This document shows positions 49,906 through 64,000 of a stretch of 64,000 bases of DNA, in pieces. Position 1 is the stretch's first letter. The number at the start of each line of letters is the position of its first letter. The position numbers were made by a program, and so were the translations under genes. Source of the stretch: Topomyia yanbarensis (taxonomy: Eukaryota > Arthropoda > Insecta > Diptera > Culicidae); NCBI RefSeq assembly GCF_030247195.1, contig NC_080672.1, positions 15,500,001 to 15,564,000 on the forward strand, in the 5' to 3' direction. The notes under the pieces are model-generated. The model made no database searches, was not told where the DNA came from, and saw only the letters and a program-made list of their open reading frames with translations.

Positions 49906-50250
49906 ATAATTGAATAATAGAATAATAGAATAAAAGAATAATAGAATAATAGAATAATAGAATAATAGAATAATAGAATAATAGAATAATAGAATAATAG
50001 AACAATAGAATAATAGAATAATAGAATAATAGAATAATAGAATAATAGAATAATAGAATAATAGAATAATAGAATAATAGAATAATAGAATAATAGAATA
50101 ATAGAATAATAGAATAATAGAATAATAGAATAATAGAATAATAGAATAATAGAATAATAGAATAATAGAATAATAGAATAATAGAATAATAGAATAATAG
50201 AATAATAGAATAATAGAATAATAGAATAATAGAATAATAGAATAATAGAA
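49906..50250. repeat. (AATAATAG)n satellite
   Basis: About 42 8-bp units, with rare substitutions (A at 49934, C at 50003). One base differs per unit from the preceding AAAAATAG block. A degenerate spacer follows to 50411. Confidence 0.9.
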
Positions 50251-50410
50251 ACATAGAAACATAGAAAAATAGAAAAATAGTAAAATAAAAAAAAATAAAA
50301 ATTAATGAATCGAAAAGTCAAAAATATCGAAGAAGCGAAGCAAGAATCAAAAATCGAAAAGACGAAAAATTGAAAAATCGAGAAATAAAAAAATCGAAAA
50401 ATCAAGTAAG

Positions 50411-51768
50411 CGAAAGATCGAAAGATCGAAAGATCGAAAGATCGAAAGATCGAAAGATCGAAAGATCGAAAGATCGAAAGATCGAAAGATCGAAAGATCG
50501 AAAGATCGAAAGATCGAAAGATCGAAAGATCGAAAGATCGAAAGATCGAAAGATCGAAAGATCGAAAGATCGAAAGATCGAAAGATCGAAAGATCGAAAG
50601 ATCGAAAGATCGAAAGATCGAAAGATCGAAAGATCGAAAGATCGAAAGATCGAAAGATCGAAAGATCGAAAGATTGAAAGATCGAAAGATCGAAAGATCG
50701 AAAGATCGAAAGATCGAAAGATCGAAAGATCGAAAGATCGAAAGATCGAAAGATCGAAAGATCGAAAGATCGAAAGATCGAAAGATCGAAAGATCGAAAG
50801 ATCGAAAGATCGAAAGATCGAAAGATCGAAAGATCGAAAGATCGAAAGATCGAAAGATCGAAAGATCGAAAGATCGAAAGATCGAAAGATCGAAAGATCG
50901 AAAGATCGAAAGATCGAAAGATCGAAAGATCGAAAGATCGAAAGATCGAAAGATCGAAAGATCGAAAGATCGAAAGATCGAAAGATCGAAAGATCGAAAG
51001 ATCGAAAGATCGAAAGATCGAAAGATCAAAAGATCGAAAGATCGAAAGATCGAAAGATCGAAAGATCGAAAGATCGAAAGATCGAAAGATCGAAAGATCG
51101 AAAGATCGAAAGATCGAAAGATCGAAAGATCGAAAGATCGAAAGATCGAAAGATCGAAAGATCGAAAGATCGAAAGATCGAAAGATCGAAAGATCGAAAG
51201 ATCGAAAGATCGAAAGATCGAAAGATCGAAAGATCGAAAGATCGAAAGATCGAAAGATCGAAAGATCGAAAGATCGAAAGATCGAAAGATCGAAAGATCG
51301 AAAGATCGAAAGATCGAAAGATCGAAAGATCGAAAGATCGAAAGATCGAAAGATCGAAAGATCGAAAGATCGAAAGATCGAAAGATCGAAAGATCGAAAG
51401 ATCGAAAGATCGAAAGATCGAAAGATCGAAAGATCGAAAGATCGAAAGATCGAAAGATCGAAAGATCGAAAGATCGAAAGATCGAAAGATCGAAAGATCG
51501 AAAGATCGAAAGATCGAAAGATCGAAAGATCGAAAGATCGAAAGATCGAAAGATCGAAAGATCGAAAGATCGAAAGATCGAAAGATCGAAAGATCGAAAG
51601 ATCGAAAGATCGAAAGATCGAAAGATCGAAAGATCGAAAGATCGAAAGATCGAAAGATCGAAAGATCGAAAGATCGAAAGATCGAAAGATCGAAAGATCG
51701 AAAGATCGAAAGATCGAAAGATCGAAAGATCGAAAGATCGAAAGATCGAAAGATCGAAAGATCGAAAG
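50411..51768. repeat. (AAAGATCG)n satellite
   Basis: About 170 units of 8 bp in constant phase. The only variants I noticed are T at 50675 and A at 51028. Both strands are open for hundreds of codons because 8-mers repeat every 24 bases without a stop. Confidence 0.97.
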
Positions 51769-51819
51769 AAAAGTAATCAGAATTCGGAAACCGGAAACTA
51801 ATAAAAAGAATCGAGAAAC

Positions 51820-53752
51820 GAGAATCGAGAATAGAGAATAGAGAATCGAGAATCGAGAATCGAGAATCGAGAATCGAGAATCGAGAATCGAGAATCGAGA
51901 ATCGAGAATCGAGAATCGAGAATCGAGAATCGAGAATCGAGAATCGAGAATCGAGAATCGAGAATCGAGAATCGAGAATCGAGAATCGAGAATCGAGAAT
52001 CGAGAATCGAGAATCGAGAATCGAGAATCGAGAATCGAGAATCGAGAATCGAGAATCGAGAATCGAGAATCGAGAATCGAGAATCGAGAATCGAGAATCG
52101 AGAATCGAGAATCGAGAATCGAGAATCGAGAATCGAGAATCGAGAATCGAGAATCGAGAATCGAGAATCGAGAATCGAGAATCGAGAATCGAGAATCGAG
52201 AATCGAGAATCGAGAATCGAGAATCGAGAATCGAGAATCGAGAATCGAGAATCGAGAATCGAGAATCGAGAATCGAGAATCGAGAATCGAGAATCGAGAA
52301 TCGAGAATCGAGAATCGAGAATCGAGAATCGAGAATCGAGAATCGAGAATCGAGAATCGAGAATCGAGAATCGAGAATCGAGAATCGAGAATCGAGAATC
52401 GAGAATCGAGAATCGAGAATCGAGAATCGAGAATCGAGAATCGAGAATCGAGAATCGAGAATCGAGAATCGAGAATCGAGAATCGAGAATCGAGAATCGA
52501 GAATCGAGAATCGAGAATCGAGAATCGAGAATCGAGAATCGAGAATCGAGAATCGAGAATCGAGAATCGAGAATCGAGAATCGAGAATCGAGAATCGAGA
52601 ATCGAGAATCGAGAATCGAGAATCGAGAATCGAGAATCGAGAATCGAGAATCGAGAATCGAGAATCGAGAATCGAGAATCGAGAATCGAGAATCGAGAAT
52701 CGAGAATCGAGAATCGAGAATCGAGAATCGAGAATCGAGAATCGAGAATCGAGAATCGAGAATCGAGAATCGAGAATCGAGAATCGAGAATCGAGAATCG
52801 AGAATCGAGAATCGAGAATCGAGAATCGAGAATCGAGAATCGAGAATCGAGAATCGAGAATCGAGAATCGAGAATCGAGAATCGAGAATCGAGAATCGAG
52901 AATCGAGAATCGAGAATCGAGAATCGAGAATCGAGAATCGAGAATCGAGAATCGAGAATCGAGAATCGAGAATCGAGAATCGAGAATCGAGAATCGAGAA
53001 TCGAGAATCGAGAATCGAGAATCGAGAATCGAGAATCGAGAATCGAGAATCGAGAATCGAGAATCGAGAATCGAGAATCGAGAATCGAGAATCGAGAATC
53101 GAGAATCGAGAATCGAGAATCGAGAATCGAGAATCGAGAATCGAGAATCGAGAATCGAGAATCGAGAATCGAGAATCGAGAATCGAGAATCGAGAATCGA
53201 GAATCGAGAATCGAGAATCGAGAATCGAGAATCGAGAATCGAGAATCGAGAATCGAGAATCGAGAATCGAGAATCGAGAATCGAGAATCGAGAATCGAGA
53301 ATCGAGAATCGAGAATCGAGAATCGAGAATCGAGAATCGAGAATCGAGAATCGAGAATCGAGAATCGAGAATCGAGAATCGAGAATCGAGAATCGAGAAT
53401 CGAGAATCGAGAATCGAGAATCGAGAATCGAGAATCGAGAATCGAGAATCGAGAATCGAGAATCGAGAATCGAGAATCGAGAATCGAGAATCGAGAATCG
53501 AGAATCGAGAATCGAGAATCGAGAATCGAGAATCGAGAATCGAGAATCGAGAATCGAGAATCGAGAATCGAGAATCGAGAATCGAGAATCGAGAATCGAG
53601 AATCGAGAATCGAGAATCGAGAATCGAGAATCGAGAATCGAGAATCGAGAATCGAGAATCGAGAATCGAGAATCGAGAATCGAGAATCGAGAATCGAGAA
53701 TCGAGAATCGAGAGTCGAGAATCGAGAATCGAGAATCGAGAATCGAGAATTG
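51820..53752. repeat. (GAGAATC)n satellite
   Basis: About 275 units of 7 bp, phase-constant from 51841 to 53700. The first units read GAGAATA and a single G variant lies near 53714. It then passes through AATTGAAAGAGAAAAATCTAG into the next array. Confidence 0.97.
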
Positions 53753-53770
53753 AAAGAGAAAAATCTAGAA

Positions 53771-56700
53771 AAACGAAAAACGAAAAGCGAAAACGAAAAA
53801 CGAAAAACGAAAAACGAAAAACGAAAAACGAAAAACGAAAAACGAAAAACGAAAAACGAAAACGAAAAACGAAAAACGAAAAACGAAAAACGAAAAACGA
53901 AAAACGAAAAACGAAAAACGAAAAACGAAAACGAAAAACGAAAAACGAAAAACGAAAAACGAAAAACGAAAAACGAAAACGAAAAACGAAAAACGAAAAA
54001 CGAAAAACGAAAAACGAAAAACGAAAAACGAAAAACGAAAAACGAAAAACGAAAAACGAAAAACGAAAAACGAAAACGAAAAACGAAAAACGAAAAACGA
54101 AAAACGAAAAACGAAAAACGAAAAACGAAAAACGAAAAACGAAAAACGAAAAACGAAAAACGAAAAACGAAAAACGAAAAACGAAAAACGAAAAACGAAA
54201 AACGAAAAACGAAAAACGAAAAACGAAAAACGAAAAACGAAAACGAAAAACGAAAAACGAAAAACGAAAAACGAAAACGAAAAACGAAAAACGAAAAACG
54301 AAAAACGAAAAACGAAAAACGAAAAACGAAAAACGAAAAACGAAAAACGAAAAACGAAAAACGAAAAACGAAAAACGAAAAACGAAAAACGAAAAACGAA
54401 AAACGAAAAACGAAAAACGAAAAACGAAAAACGAAAAACGAAAAACGAAAAACGAAAAACGAAAAACGAAAAACGAAAAACGAAAAACGAAAAACGAAAA
54501 ACGAAAAACGAAAAACGAAAAACGAAAAACGAAAAACGAAAAACGAAAAACGAAAAACGAAAAACGAAAAACGAAAAACGAAAAACGAAAAACGAAAAAC
54601 GAAAAACGAAAAACGAAAAACGAAAAACGAAAAACGAAAAACGAAAAACGAAAAACGAAAAACGAAAAACGAAAAACGAAAAACGAAAAACGAAAAACGA
54701 AAAACGAAAAACGAAAAACGAAAAACGAAAAACGAAAAACGAAAAACGAAAAACGAAAAACGAAAAACGAAAAACGAAAAACGAAAAACGAAAAACGAAA
54801 AACGAAAAACGAAAAACGAAAAACGAAAAACGAAAAACGAAAAACGAAAAACGAAAAACGAAAAACGAAAAACGAAAAACGAAAAACGAAAAACGAAAAA
54901 CGAAAAACGAAAAACGAAAAACGAAAACGAAAAACGAAAAACGAAAAACGAAAAACGAAAAACGAAAAACGAAAAACGAAAAACGAAAAACGAAAAACGA
55001 AAAACGAAAAACGAAAAACGAAAAACGAAAAACGAAAAACGAAAAACGAAAAACGAAAAACGAAAAACGAAAAACGAAAAACGAAAAACGAAAAACGAAA
55101 AACGAAAAACGAAAAACGAAAAACGAAAAACGAAAAACGAAAAACGAAAAACGAAAAACGAAAAACGAAAAACGAAAAACGAAAAACGAAAAACGAAAAA
55201 CGAAAAACGAAAAACGAAAAACGAAAAACGAAAAACGAAAAACGAAAAACGAAAAACGAAAAACGAAAAACGAAAAACGAAAAACGAAAAACGAAAAACG
55301 AAAAACGAAAAACGAAAAACGAAAACGAAAAACGAAAAACGAAAAACGAAAAACGAAAAACGAAAAACGAAAAACGAAAAACGAAAAACGAAAACGAAAA
55401 ACGAAAAACGAAAAACGAAAACGAAAAACGAAAAACGAAAAACGAAAACGAAAAACGAAAAACGAAAAACGAAAACGAAAAACGAAAAACGAAAAACGAA
55501 AAACGAAAAACGAAAAACGAAAAACGAAAAACGAAAAACGAAAAACGAAAAACGAAAAACGAAAAACGAAAAACGAAAAACGAAAAACGAAAAACGAAAA
55601 ACGAAAAACGAAAAACGAAAACGAAAAACGAAAAACGAAAACAAAACGAAAAACGAAAAACGAAAAACGAAAAACGAAAAACGAAAAACGAAAAACGAAA
55701 ACGAAAAACGAAAAAACGAAAAACGAAAAACGAAAAACGAAAAACGAAAAACGAAAAACGAAAAACGAAAAACGAAAAACGAAAAACGAAAAACGAAAAA
55801 CGAAAAACGAAAAACGAAAAACGAAAAACGAAAAACGAAAAACGAAAAACGAAAACGAAAAACGAAAAACGAAAAACGAAAAACGAAAAACGAAAAACGA
55901 AAAACGAAAAACGAAAAACGAAAAACGAAAAACGAAAAACGAAAAACGAAAAACGAAAAACGAAACGAAAAACGAAAAACGAAAAACGAAAAACGAAAAA
56001 CGAAAAACGAAAAACGAAAAACGAAAAACGAAAAACGAAAAACGAAAAACGAAAAACGAAAAACGAAAAACGAAAAACGAAAAACGAAAAACGAAAAACG
56101 AAAAACGAAAAACGAAAAACGAAAAACGAAAAACGAAAAACGAAAAACGAAAAACGAAAAACGAAAAACGAAAAACGAAAAACGAAAAACGAAAAACGAA
56201 AAACGAAAAACGAAAAACGAAAAACGAAAAACGAAAAACGAAAAACGAAAAACGAAAAACGAAAAACGAAAAACGAAAAACGAAAAACGAAAAACGAAAA
56301 ACGAAAAACGAAAAACGAAAAACGAAAAACGAAAAACGAAAAACGAAAAACGAAAAACGAAAAACGAAAAACGAAAAACGAAAAACGAAAAACGAAAAAC
56401 GAAAAACGAAAAACGAAAAACGAAAAACGAAAAACGAAAAACGAAAAACGAAAAACGAAAAACGAAAAACGAAAAACGAAAAACGAAAAACGAAAAACGA
56501 AAAACGAAAAACGAAAAACGAAAAACGAAAAACGAAAAACGAAAAACGAAAAACGAAAAACGAAAAACGAAAAACGAAAAACGAAAAACGAAAAACGAAA
56601 AACGAAAAACGAAAAACGAAAAACGAAAAACGAAAAACGAAAAACGAAAAACGAAAAACGAAAAACGAAAAACGAAAAACGAAAAACGAAAAACGAAAAA

Positions 56701-59700
56701 CGAAAAACGAAAAACGAAAAACGAAAAACGAAAAACGAAAAACGAAAAACGAAAAACGAAAAACGAAAAACGAAAAACGAAAAACGAAAAACGAAAAACG
56801 AAAAACGAAAAACGAAAAACGAAAAACGAAAAACGAAAAACGAAAAACGAAAAACGAAAAACGAAAAACGAAAAACGAAAAACGAAAAACGAAAAACGAA
56901 AAACGAAAAACGAAAAACGAAAAACGAAAAACGAAAAACGAAAAACGAAAAACGAAAAACGAAAAACGAAAAACGAAAAACGAAAAACGAAAAACGAAAA
57001 ACGAAAAACGAAAAACGAAAAACGAAAAACGAAAAACGAAAAACGAAAAACGAAAAACGAAAAACGAAAAACGAAAAACGAAAAACGAAAAACGAAAAAC
57101 GAAAAACGAAAAACGAAAAACGAAAAACGAAAAACGAAAAACGAAAAACGAAAAACGAAAAACGAAAAACGAAAAACGAAAAACGAAAAACGAAAAACGA
57201 AAAACGAAAAACGAAAAACGAAAAACGAAAAACGAAAAACGAAAAACGAAAAACGAAAAACGAAAAACGAAAAACGAAAAACGAAAAACGAAAAACGAAA
57301 AACGAAAAACGAAAAACGAAAAACGAAAAACGAAAAACGAAAAACGAAAAACGAAAAACGAAAAACGAAAAACGAAAAACGAAAAACGAAAAACGAAAAA
57401 CGAAAAACGAAAAACGAAAAACGAAAAACGAAAAACGAAAAACGAAAAACGAAAAACGAAAAACGAAAAACGAAAAACGAAAAACGAAAAACGAAAAACG
57501 AAAAACGAAAAACGAAAAACGAAAAACGAAAAACGAAAAACGAAAAACGAAAAACGAAAAACGAAAAACGAAAAACGAAAAACGAAAAACGAAAAACGAA
57601 AAACGAAAAACGAAAAACGAAAAACGAAAAACGAAAAACGAAAAACGAAAAACGAAAAACGAAAAACGAAAAACGAAAAACGAAAAACGAAAAACGAAAA
57701 ACGAAAAACGAAAAACGAAAAACGAAAAACGAAAAACGAAAAACGAAAAACGAAAAACGAAAAACGAAAAACGAAAAACGAAAAACGAAAAACGAAAAAC
57801 GAAAAACGAAAAACGAAAAACGAAAAACGAAAAACGAAAAACGAAAAACGAAAAACGAAAAACGAAAAACGAAAAACGAAAAACGAAAAACGAAAAACGA
57901 AAAACGAAAAACGAAAAACGAAAAACGAAAAACGAAAAACGAAAAACGAAAAACGAAAAACGAAAAACGAAAAACGAAAAACGAAAAACGAAAAACGAAA
58001 AACGAAAAACGAAAAACGAAAAACGAAAAACGAAAAACGAAAAACGAAAAACGAAAAACGAAAAACGAAAAACGAAAAACGAAAAACGAAAAACGAAAAA
58101 CGAAAAACGAAAAACGAAAAACGAAAAACGAAAAACGAAAAACGAAAAACGAAAAACGAAAAACGAAAAACGAAAAACGAAAAACGAAAAACGAAAAACG
58201 AAAAACGAAAAACGAAAAACGAAAAACGAAAAACGAAAAACGAAAAACGAAAAACGAAAAACGAAAAACGAAAAACGAAAAACGAAAAACGAAAAACGAA
58301 AAACGAAAAACGAAAAACGAAAAACGAAAAACGAAAAACGAAAAACGAAAAACGAAAAACGAAAAACGAAAAACGAAAAACGAAAAACGAAAAACGAAAA
58401 ACGAAAAACGAAAAACGAAAAACGAAAAACGAAAAACGAAAAACGAAAAACGAAAAACGAAAAACGAAAAACGAAAAACGAAAAACGAAAAACGAAAAAC
58501 GAAAAACGAAAAACGAAAAACGAAAAACGAAAAACGAAAAACGAAAAACGAAAAACGAAAAACGAAAAACGAAAAACGAAAAACGAAAAACGAAAAACGA
58601 AAAACGAAAAACGAAAAACGAAAAACGAAAAACGAAAAACGAAAAACGAAAAACGAAAAACGAAAAACGAAAAACGAAAAACGAAAAACGAAAAACGAAA
58701 AACGAAAAACGAAAAACGAAAAACGAAAAACGAAAAACGAAAAACGAAAAACGAAAAACGAAAAACGAAAAACGAAAAACGAAAAACGAAAAACGAAAAA
58801 CGAAAAACGAAAAACGAAAAACGAAAAACGAAAAACGAAAAACGAAAAACGAAAAACGAAAAACGAAAAACGAAAAACGAAAAACGAAAAACGAAAAACG
58901 AAAAACGAAAAACGAAAAACGAAAAACGAAAAACGAAAAACGAAAAACGAAAAACGAAAAACGAAAAACGAAAAACGAAAAACGAAAAACGAAAAACGAA
59001 AAACGAAAAACGAAAAACGAAAAACGAAAAACGAAAAACGAAAAACGAAAAACGAAAAACGAAAAACGAAAAACGAAAAACGAAAAACGAAAAACGAAAA
59101 ACGAAAAACGAAAAACGAAAAACGAAAAACGAAAAACGAAAAACGAAAAACGAAAAACGAAAAACGAAAAACGAAAAACGAAAAACGAAAAACGAAAAAC
59201 GAAAAACGAAAAACGAAAAACGAAAAACGAAAAACGAAAAACGAAAAACGAAAAACGAAAAACGAAAAACGAAAAACGAAAAACGAAAAACGAAAAACGA
59301 AAAACGAAAAACGAAAAACGAAAAACGAAAAACGAAAAACGAAAAACGAAAAACGAAAAACGAAAAACGAAAAACGAAAAACGAAAAACGAAAAACGAAA
59401 AACGAAAAACGAAAAACGAAAAACGAAAAACGAAAAACGAAAAACGAAAAACGAAAAACGAAAAACGAAAAACGAAAAACGAAAAACGAAAAACGAAAAA
59501 CGAAAAACGAAAAACGAAAAACGAAAAACGAAAAACGAAAAACGAAAAACGAAAAACGAAAAACGAAAAACGAAAAACGAAAAACGAAAAACGAAAAACG
59601 AAAAACGAAAAACGAAAAACGAAAAACGAAAAACGAAAAACGAAAAACGAAAAACGAAAAACGAAAAACGAAAAACGAAAAACGAAAAACGAAAAACGAA

Positions 59701-62700
59701 AAACGAAAAACGAAAAACGAAAAACGAAAAACGAAAAACGAAAAACGAAAAACGAAAAACGAAAAACGAAAAACGAAAAACGAAAAACGAAAAACGAAAA
59801 ACGAAAAACGAAAAACGAAAAACGAAAAACGAAAAACGAAAAACGAAAAACGAAAAACGAAAAACGAAAAACGAAAAACGAAAAACGAAAAACGAAAAAC
59901 GAAAAACGAAAAACGAAAAACGAAAAACGAAAAACGAAAAACGAAAAACGAAAAACGAAAAACGAAAAACGAAAAACGAAAAACGAAAAACGAAAAACGA
60001 AAAACGAAAAACGAAAAACGAAAAACGAAAAACGAAAAACGAAAAACGAAAAACGAAAAACGAAAAACGAAAAACGAAAAACGAAAAACGAAAAACGAAA
60101 AACGAAAAACGAAAAACGAAAAACGAAAAACGAAAAACGAAAAACGAAAAACGAAAAACGAAAAACGAAAAACGAAAAACGAAAAACGAAAAACGAAAAA
60201 CGAAAAACGAAAAACGAAAAACGAAAAACGAAAAACGAAAAACGAAAAACGAAAAACGAAAAACGAAAAACGAAAAACGAAAAACGAAAAACGAAAAACG
60301 AAAAACGAAAAACGAAAAACGAAAAACGAAAAACGAAAAACGAAAAACGAAAAACGAAAAACGAAAAACGAAAAACGAAAAACGAAAAACGAAAAACGAA
60401 AAACGAAAAACGAAAAACGAAAAACGAAAAACGAAAAACGAAAAACGAAAAACGAAAAACGAAAAACGAAAAACGAAAAACGAAAAACGAAAAACGAAAA
60501 ACGAAAAACGAAAAACGAAAAACGAAAAACGAAAAACGAAAAACGAAAAACGAAAAACGAAAAACGAAAAACGAAAAACGAAAAACGAAAAACGAAAAAC
60601 GAAAAACGAAAAACGAAAAACGAAAAACGAAAAACGAAAAACGAAAAACGAAAAACGAAAAACGAAAAACGAAAAACGAAAAACGAAAAACGAAAAACGA
60701 AAAACGAAAAACGAAAAACGAAAAACGAAAAACGAAAAACGAAAAACGAAAAACGAAAAACGAAAAACGAAAAACGAAAAACGAAAAACGAAAAACGAAA
60801 AACGAAAAACGAAAAACGAAAAACGAAAAACGAAAAACGAAAAACGAAAAACGAAAAACGAAAAACGAAAAACGAAAAACGAAAAACGAAAAACGAAAAA
60901 CGAAAAACGAAAAACGAAAAACGAAAAACGAAAAACGAAAAACGAAAAACGAAAAACGAAAAACGAAAAACGAAAAACGAAAAACGAAAAACGAAAAACG
61001 AAAAACGAAAAACGAAAAACGAAAAACGAAAAACGAAAAACGAAAAACGAAAAACGAAAAACGAAAAACGAAAAACGAAAAACGAAAAACGAAAAACGAA
61101 AAACGAAAAACGAAAAACGAAAAACGAAAAACGAAAAACGAAAAACGAAAAACGAAAAACGAAAAACGAAAAACGAAAAACGAAAAACGAAAAACGAAAA
61201 ACGAAAAACGAAAAACGAAAAACGAAAAACGAAAAACGAAAAACGAAAAACGAAAAACGAAAAACGAAAAACGAAAAACGAAAAACGAAAAACGAAAAAC
61301 GAAAAACGAAAAACGAAAAACGAAAAACGAAAAACGAAAAACGAAAAACGAAAAACGAAAAACGAAAAACGAAAAACGAAAAACGAAAAACGAAAAACGA
61401 AAAACGAAAAACGAAAAACGAAAAACGAAAAACGAAAAACGAAAAACGAAAAACGAAAAACGAAAAACGAAAAACGAAAAACGAAAAACGAAAAACGAAA
61501 AACGAAAAACGAAAAACGAAAAACGAAAAACGAAAAACGAAAAACGAAAAACGAAAAACGAAAAACGAAAAACGAAAAACGAAAAACGAAAAACGAAAAA
61601 CGAAAAACGAAAAACGAAAAACGAAAAACGAAAAACGAAAAACGAAAAACGAAAAACGAAAAACGAAAAACGAAAAACGAAAAACGAAAAACGAAAAACG
61701 AAAAACGAAAAACGAAAAACGAAAAACGAAAAACGAAAAACGAAAAACGAAAAACGAAAAACGAAAAACGAAAAACGAAAAACGAAAAACGAAAAACGAA
61801 AAACGAAAAACGAAAAACGAAAAACGAAAAACGAAAAACGAAAAACGAAAAACGAAAAACGAAAAACGAAAAACGAAAAACGAAAAACGAAAAACGAAAA
61901 ACGAAAAACGAAAAACGAAAAACGAAAAACGAAAAACGAAAAACGAAAAACGAAAAACGAAAAACGAAAAACGAAAAACGAAAAACGAAAAACGAAAAAC
62001 GAAAAACGAAAAACGAAAAACGAAAAACGAAAAACGAAAAACGAAAAACGAAAAACGAAAAACGAAAAACGAAAAACGAAAAACGAAAAACGAAAAACGA
62101 AAAACGAAAAACGAAAAACGAAAAACGAAAAACGAAAAACGAAAAACGAAAAACGAAAAACGAAAAACGAAAAACGAAAAACGAAAAACGAAAAACGAAA
62201 AACGAAAAACGAAAAACGAAAAACGAAAAACGAAAAACGAAAAACGAAAAACGAAAAACGAAAAACGAAAAACGAAAAACGAAAAACGAAAAACGAAAAA
62301 CGAAAAACGAAAAACGAAAAACGAAAAACGAAAAACGAAAAACGAAAAACGAAAAACGAAAAACGAAAAACGAAAAACGAAAAACGAAAAACGAAAAACG
62401 AAAAACGAAAAACGAAAAACGAAAAACGAAAAACGAAAAACGAAAAACGAAAAACGAAAAACGAAAAACGAAAAACGAAAAACGAAAAACGAAAAACGAA
62501 AAACGAAAAACGAAAAACGAAAAACGAAAAACGAAAAACGAAAAACGAAAAACGAAAAACGAAAAACGAAAAACGAAAAACGAAAAACGAAAAACGAAAA
62601 ACGAAAAACGAAAAACGAAAAACGAAAAACGAAAAACGAAAAACGAAAAACGAAAAACGAAAAACGAAAAACGAAAAACGAAAAACGAAAAACGAAAAAC

Positions 62701-64000
62701 GAAAAACGAAAAACGAAAAACGAAAAACGAAAAACGAAAAACGAAAAACGAAAAACGAAAAACGAAAAACGAAAAACGAAAAACGAAAAACGAAAAACGA
62801 AAAACGAAAAACGAAAAACGAAAAACGAAAAACGAAAAACGAAAAACGAAAAACGAAAAACGAAAAACGAAAAACGAAAAACGAAAAACGAAAAACGAAA
62901 AACGAAAAACGAAAAACGAAAAACGAAAAACGAAAAACGAAAAACGAAAAACGAAAAACGAAAAACGAAAAACGAAAAACGAAAAACGAAAAACGAAAAA
63001 CGAAAAACGAAAAACGAAAAACGAAAAACGAAAAACGAAAAACGAAAAACGAAAAACGAAAAACGAAAAACGAAAAACGAAAAACGAAAAACGAAAAACG
63101 AAAAACGAAAAACGAAAAACGAAAAACGAAAAACGAAAAACGAAAAACGAAAAACGAAAAACGAAAAACGAAAAACGAAAAACGAAAAACGAAAAACGAA
63201 AAACGAAAAACGAAAAACGAAAAACGAAAAACGAAAAACGAAAAACGAAAAACGAAAAACGAAAAACGAAAAACGAAAAACGAAAAACGAAAAACGAAAA
63301 ACGAAAAACGAAAAACGAAAAACGAAAAACGAAAAACGAAAAACGAAAAACGAAAAACGAAAAACGAAAAACGAAAAACGAAAAACGAAAAACGAAAAAC
63401 GAAAAACGAAAAACGAAAAACGAAAAACGAAAAACGAAAAACGAAAAACGAAAAACGAAAAACGAAAAACGAAAAACGAAAAACGAAAAACGAAAAACGA
63501 AAAACGAAAAACGAAAAACGAAAAACGAAAAACGAAAAACGAAAAACGAAAAACGAAAAACGAAAAACGAAAAACGAAAAACGAAAAACGAAAAACGAAA
63601 AACGAAAAACGAAAAACGAAAAACGAAAAACGAAAAACGAAAAACGAAAAACGAAAAACGAAAAACGAAAAACGAAAAACGAAAAACGAAAAACGAAAAA
63701 CGAAAAACGAAAAACGAAAAACGAAAAACGAAAAACGAAAAACGAAAAACGAAAAACGAAAAACGAAAAACGAAAAACGAAAAACGAAAAACGAAAAACG
63801 AAAAACGAAAAACGAAAAACGAAAAACGAAAAACGAAAAACGAAAAACGAAAAACGAAAAACGAAAAACGAAAAACGAAAAACGAAAAACGAAAAACGAA
63901 AAACGAAAAACGAAAAACGAAAAACGAAAAACGAAAAACGAAAAACGAAAAACGAAAAACGAAAAACGAAAAACGAAAAACGAAAAACGAAAAACGAAAA
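53771..64000. repeat. (CGAAAAA)n satellite, running past the window end
   Basis: More than 1400 units of 7 bp. From 53771 to about 55970 it holds scattered 6-bp (CGAAAA) and a few 5- or 8-bp variants; from about 55981 to 64000 the phase never changes. The plus strand contains no T. Probably heterochromatic satellite; no centromere or telomere role can be read from it. Confidence 0.97.

Noticed and set aside
49526..55644. Very long open frames (up to 1765 codons) with SIFRSFDL, SRFSILD and FVFRFSF repeats
   Set aside because: Direct products of 7- and 8-bp satellites that never create a stop in some frames; not genes.
53771..64000. Telomere or centromere assignment for the CGAAAAA array
   Set aside because: Sequence alone gives no chromosomal position; the unit is not the insect TTAGG repeat.

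Overview
The window reads as repeat-rich insect DNA, most likely mosquito (Culicidae). I see no host gene I can defend. The mosquito assignment is inference from its parts: an I-clade non-LTR element with an insect-type internal promoter, an R1-clade element lodged in an ACAY microsatellite, an errantivirus-like gypsy element with a tRNA-Ser-type primer site, and a short dispersed repeat with the GACACTCGG...CCGGGCCTCGG tail that I recognise from mosquito genomes.

Layout. 495-6519 is a full-length I-like retrotransposon with a target-site duplication, a 5'UTR of hairpins, ORF1, ORF2 (endonuclease, reverse transcriptase, RNase H) and a poly(A) tail; ORF2 has two in-frame stops. 7338-25820 is a four-element nest. 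The outer layer is a decayed DNA transposon (element A; ends CAAGGGG, 8-bp duplication GTTGTATA). It holds a foldback TTAA element (8858-10187) and, inside a TA microsatellite, a young gypsy-type element (11315-22708). The gypsy pol gene is split by a second, apparently intact transposon (element B, 14893-19244; ends CAAGGGG, 8-bp duplication GAACTATT). B encodes on the minus strand a nine-exon, about 980-residue protein homologous to the broken gene of A. A and B form a transposase family I cannot place in a named superfamily; this is the main candidate for something undescribed.

27208-31245 is a decayed R1-clade element sitting in the microsatellite of a mosquito dispersed repeat. 31311-49045 is mostly featureless AT-rich DNA with two MITE-like inverted-repeat elements, a Bel/Pao-like relic, a tandem repeat and a hairpin.

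From 49046 to the end (15 kb) there is a relay of short satellites with 6-, 8- and 7-bp units (AACGAT, AACGAC, AAAAATAG, AATAATAG, AAAGATCG, GAGAATC, CGAAAAA). The last is a CGAAAAA array running off the window, phase-perfect for its final 8 kb. Very long open frames there are by-products of repeat arithmetic.
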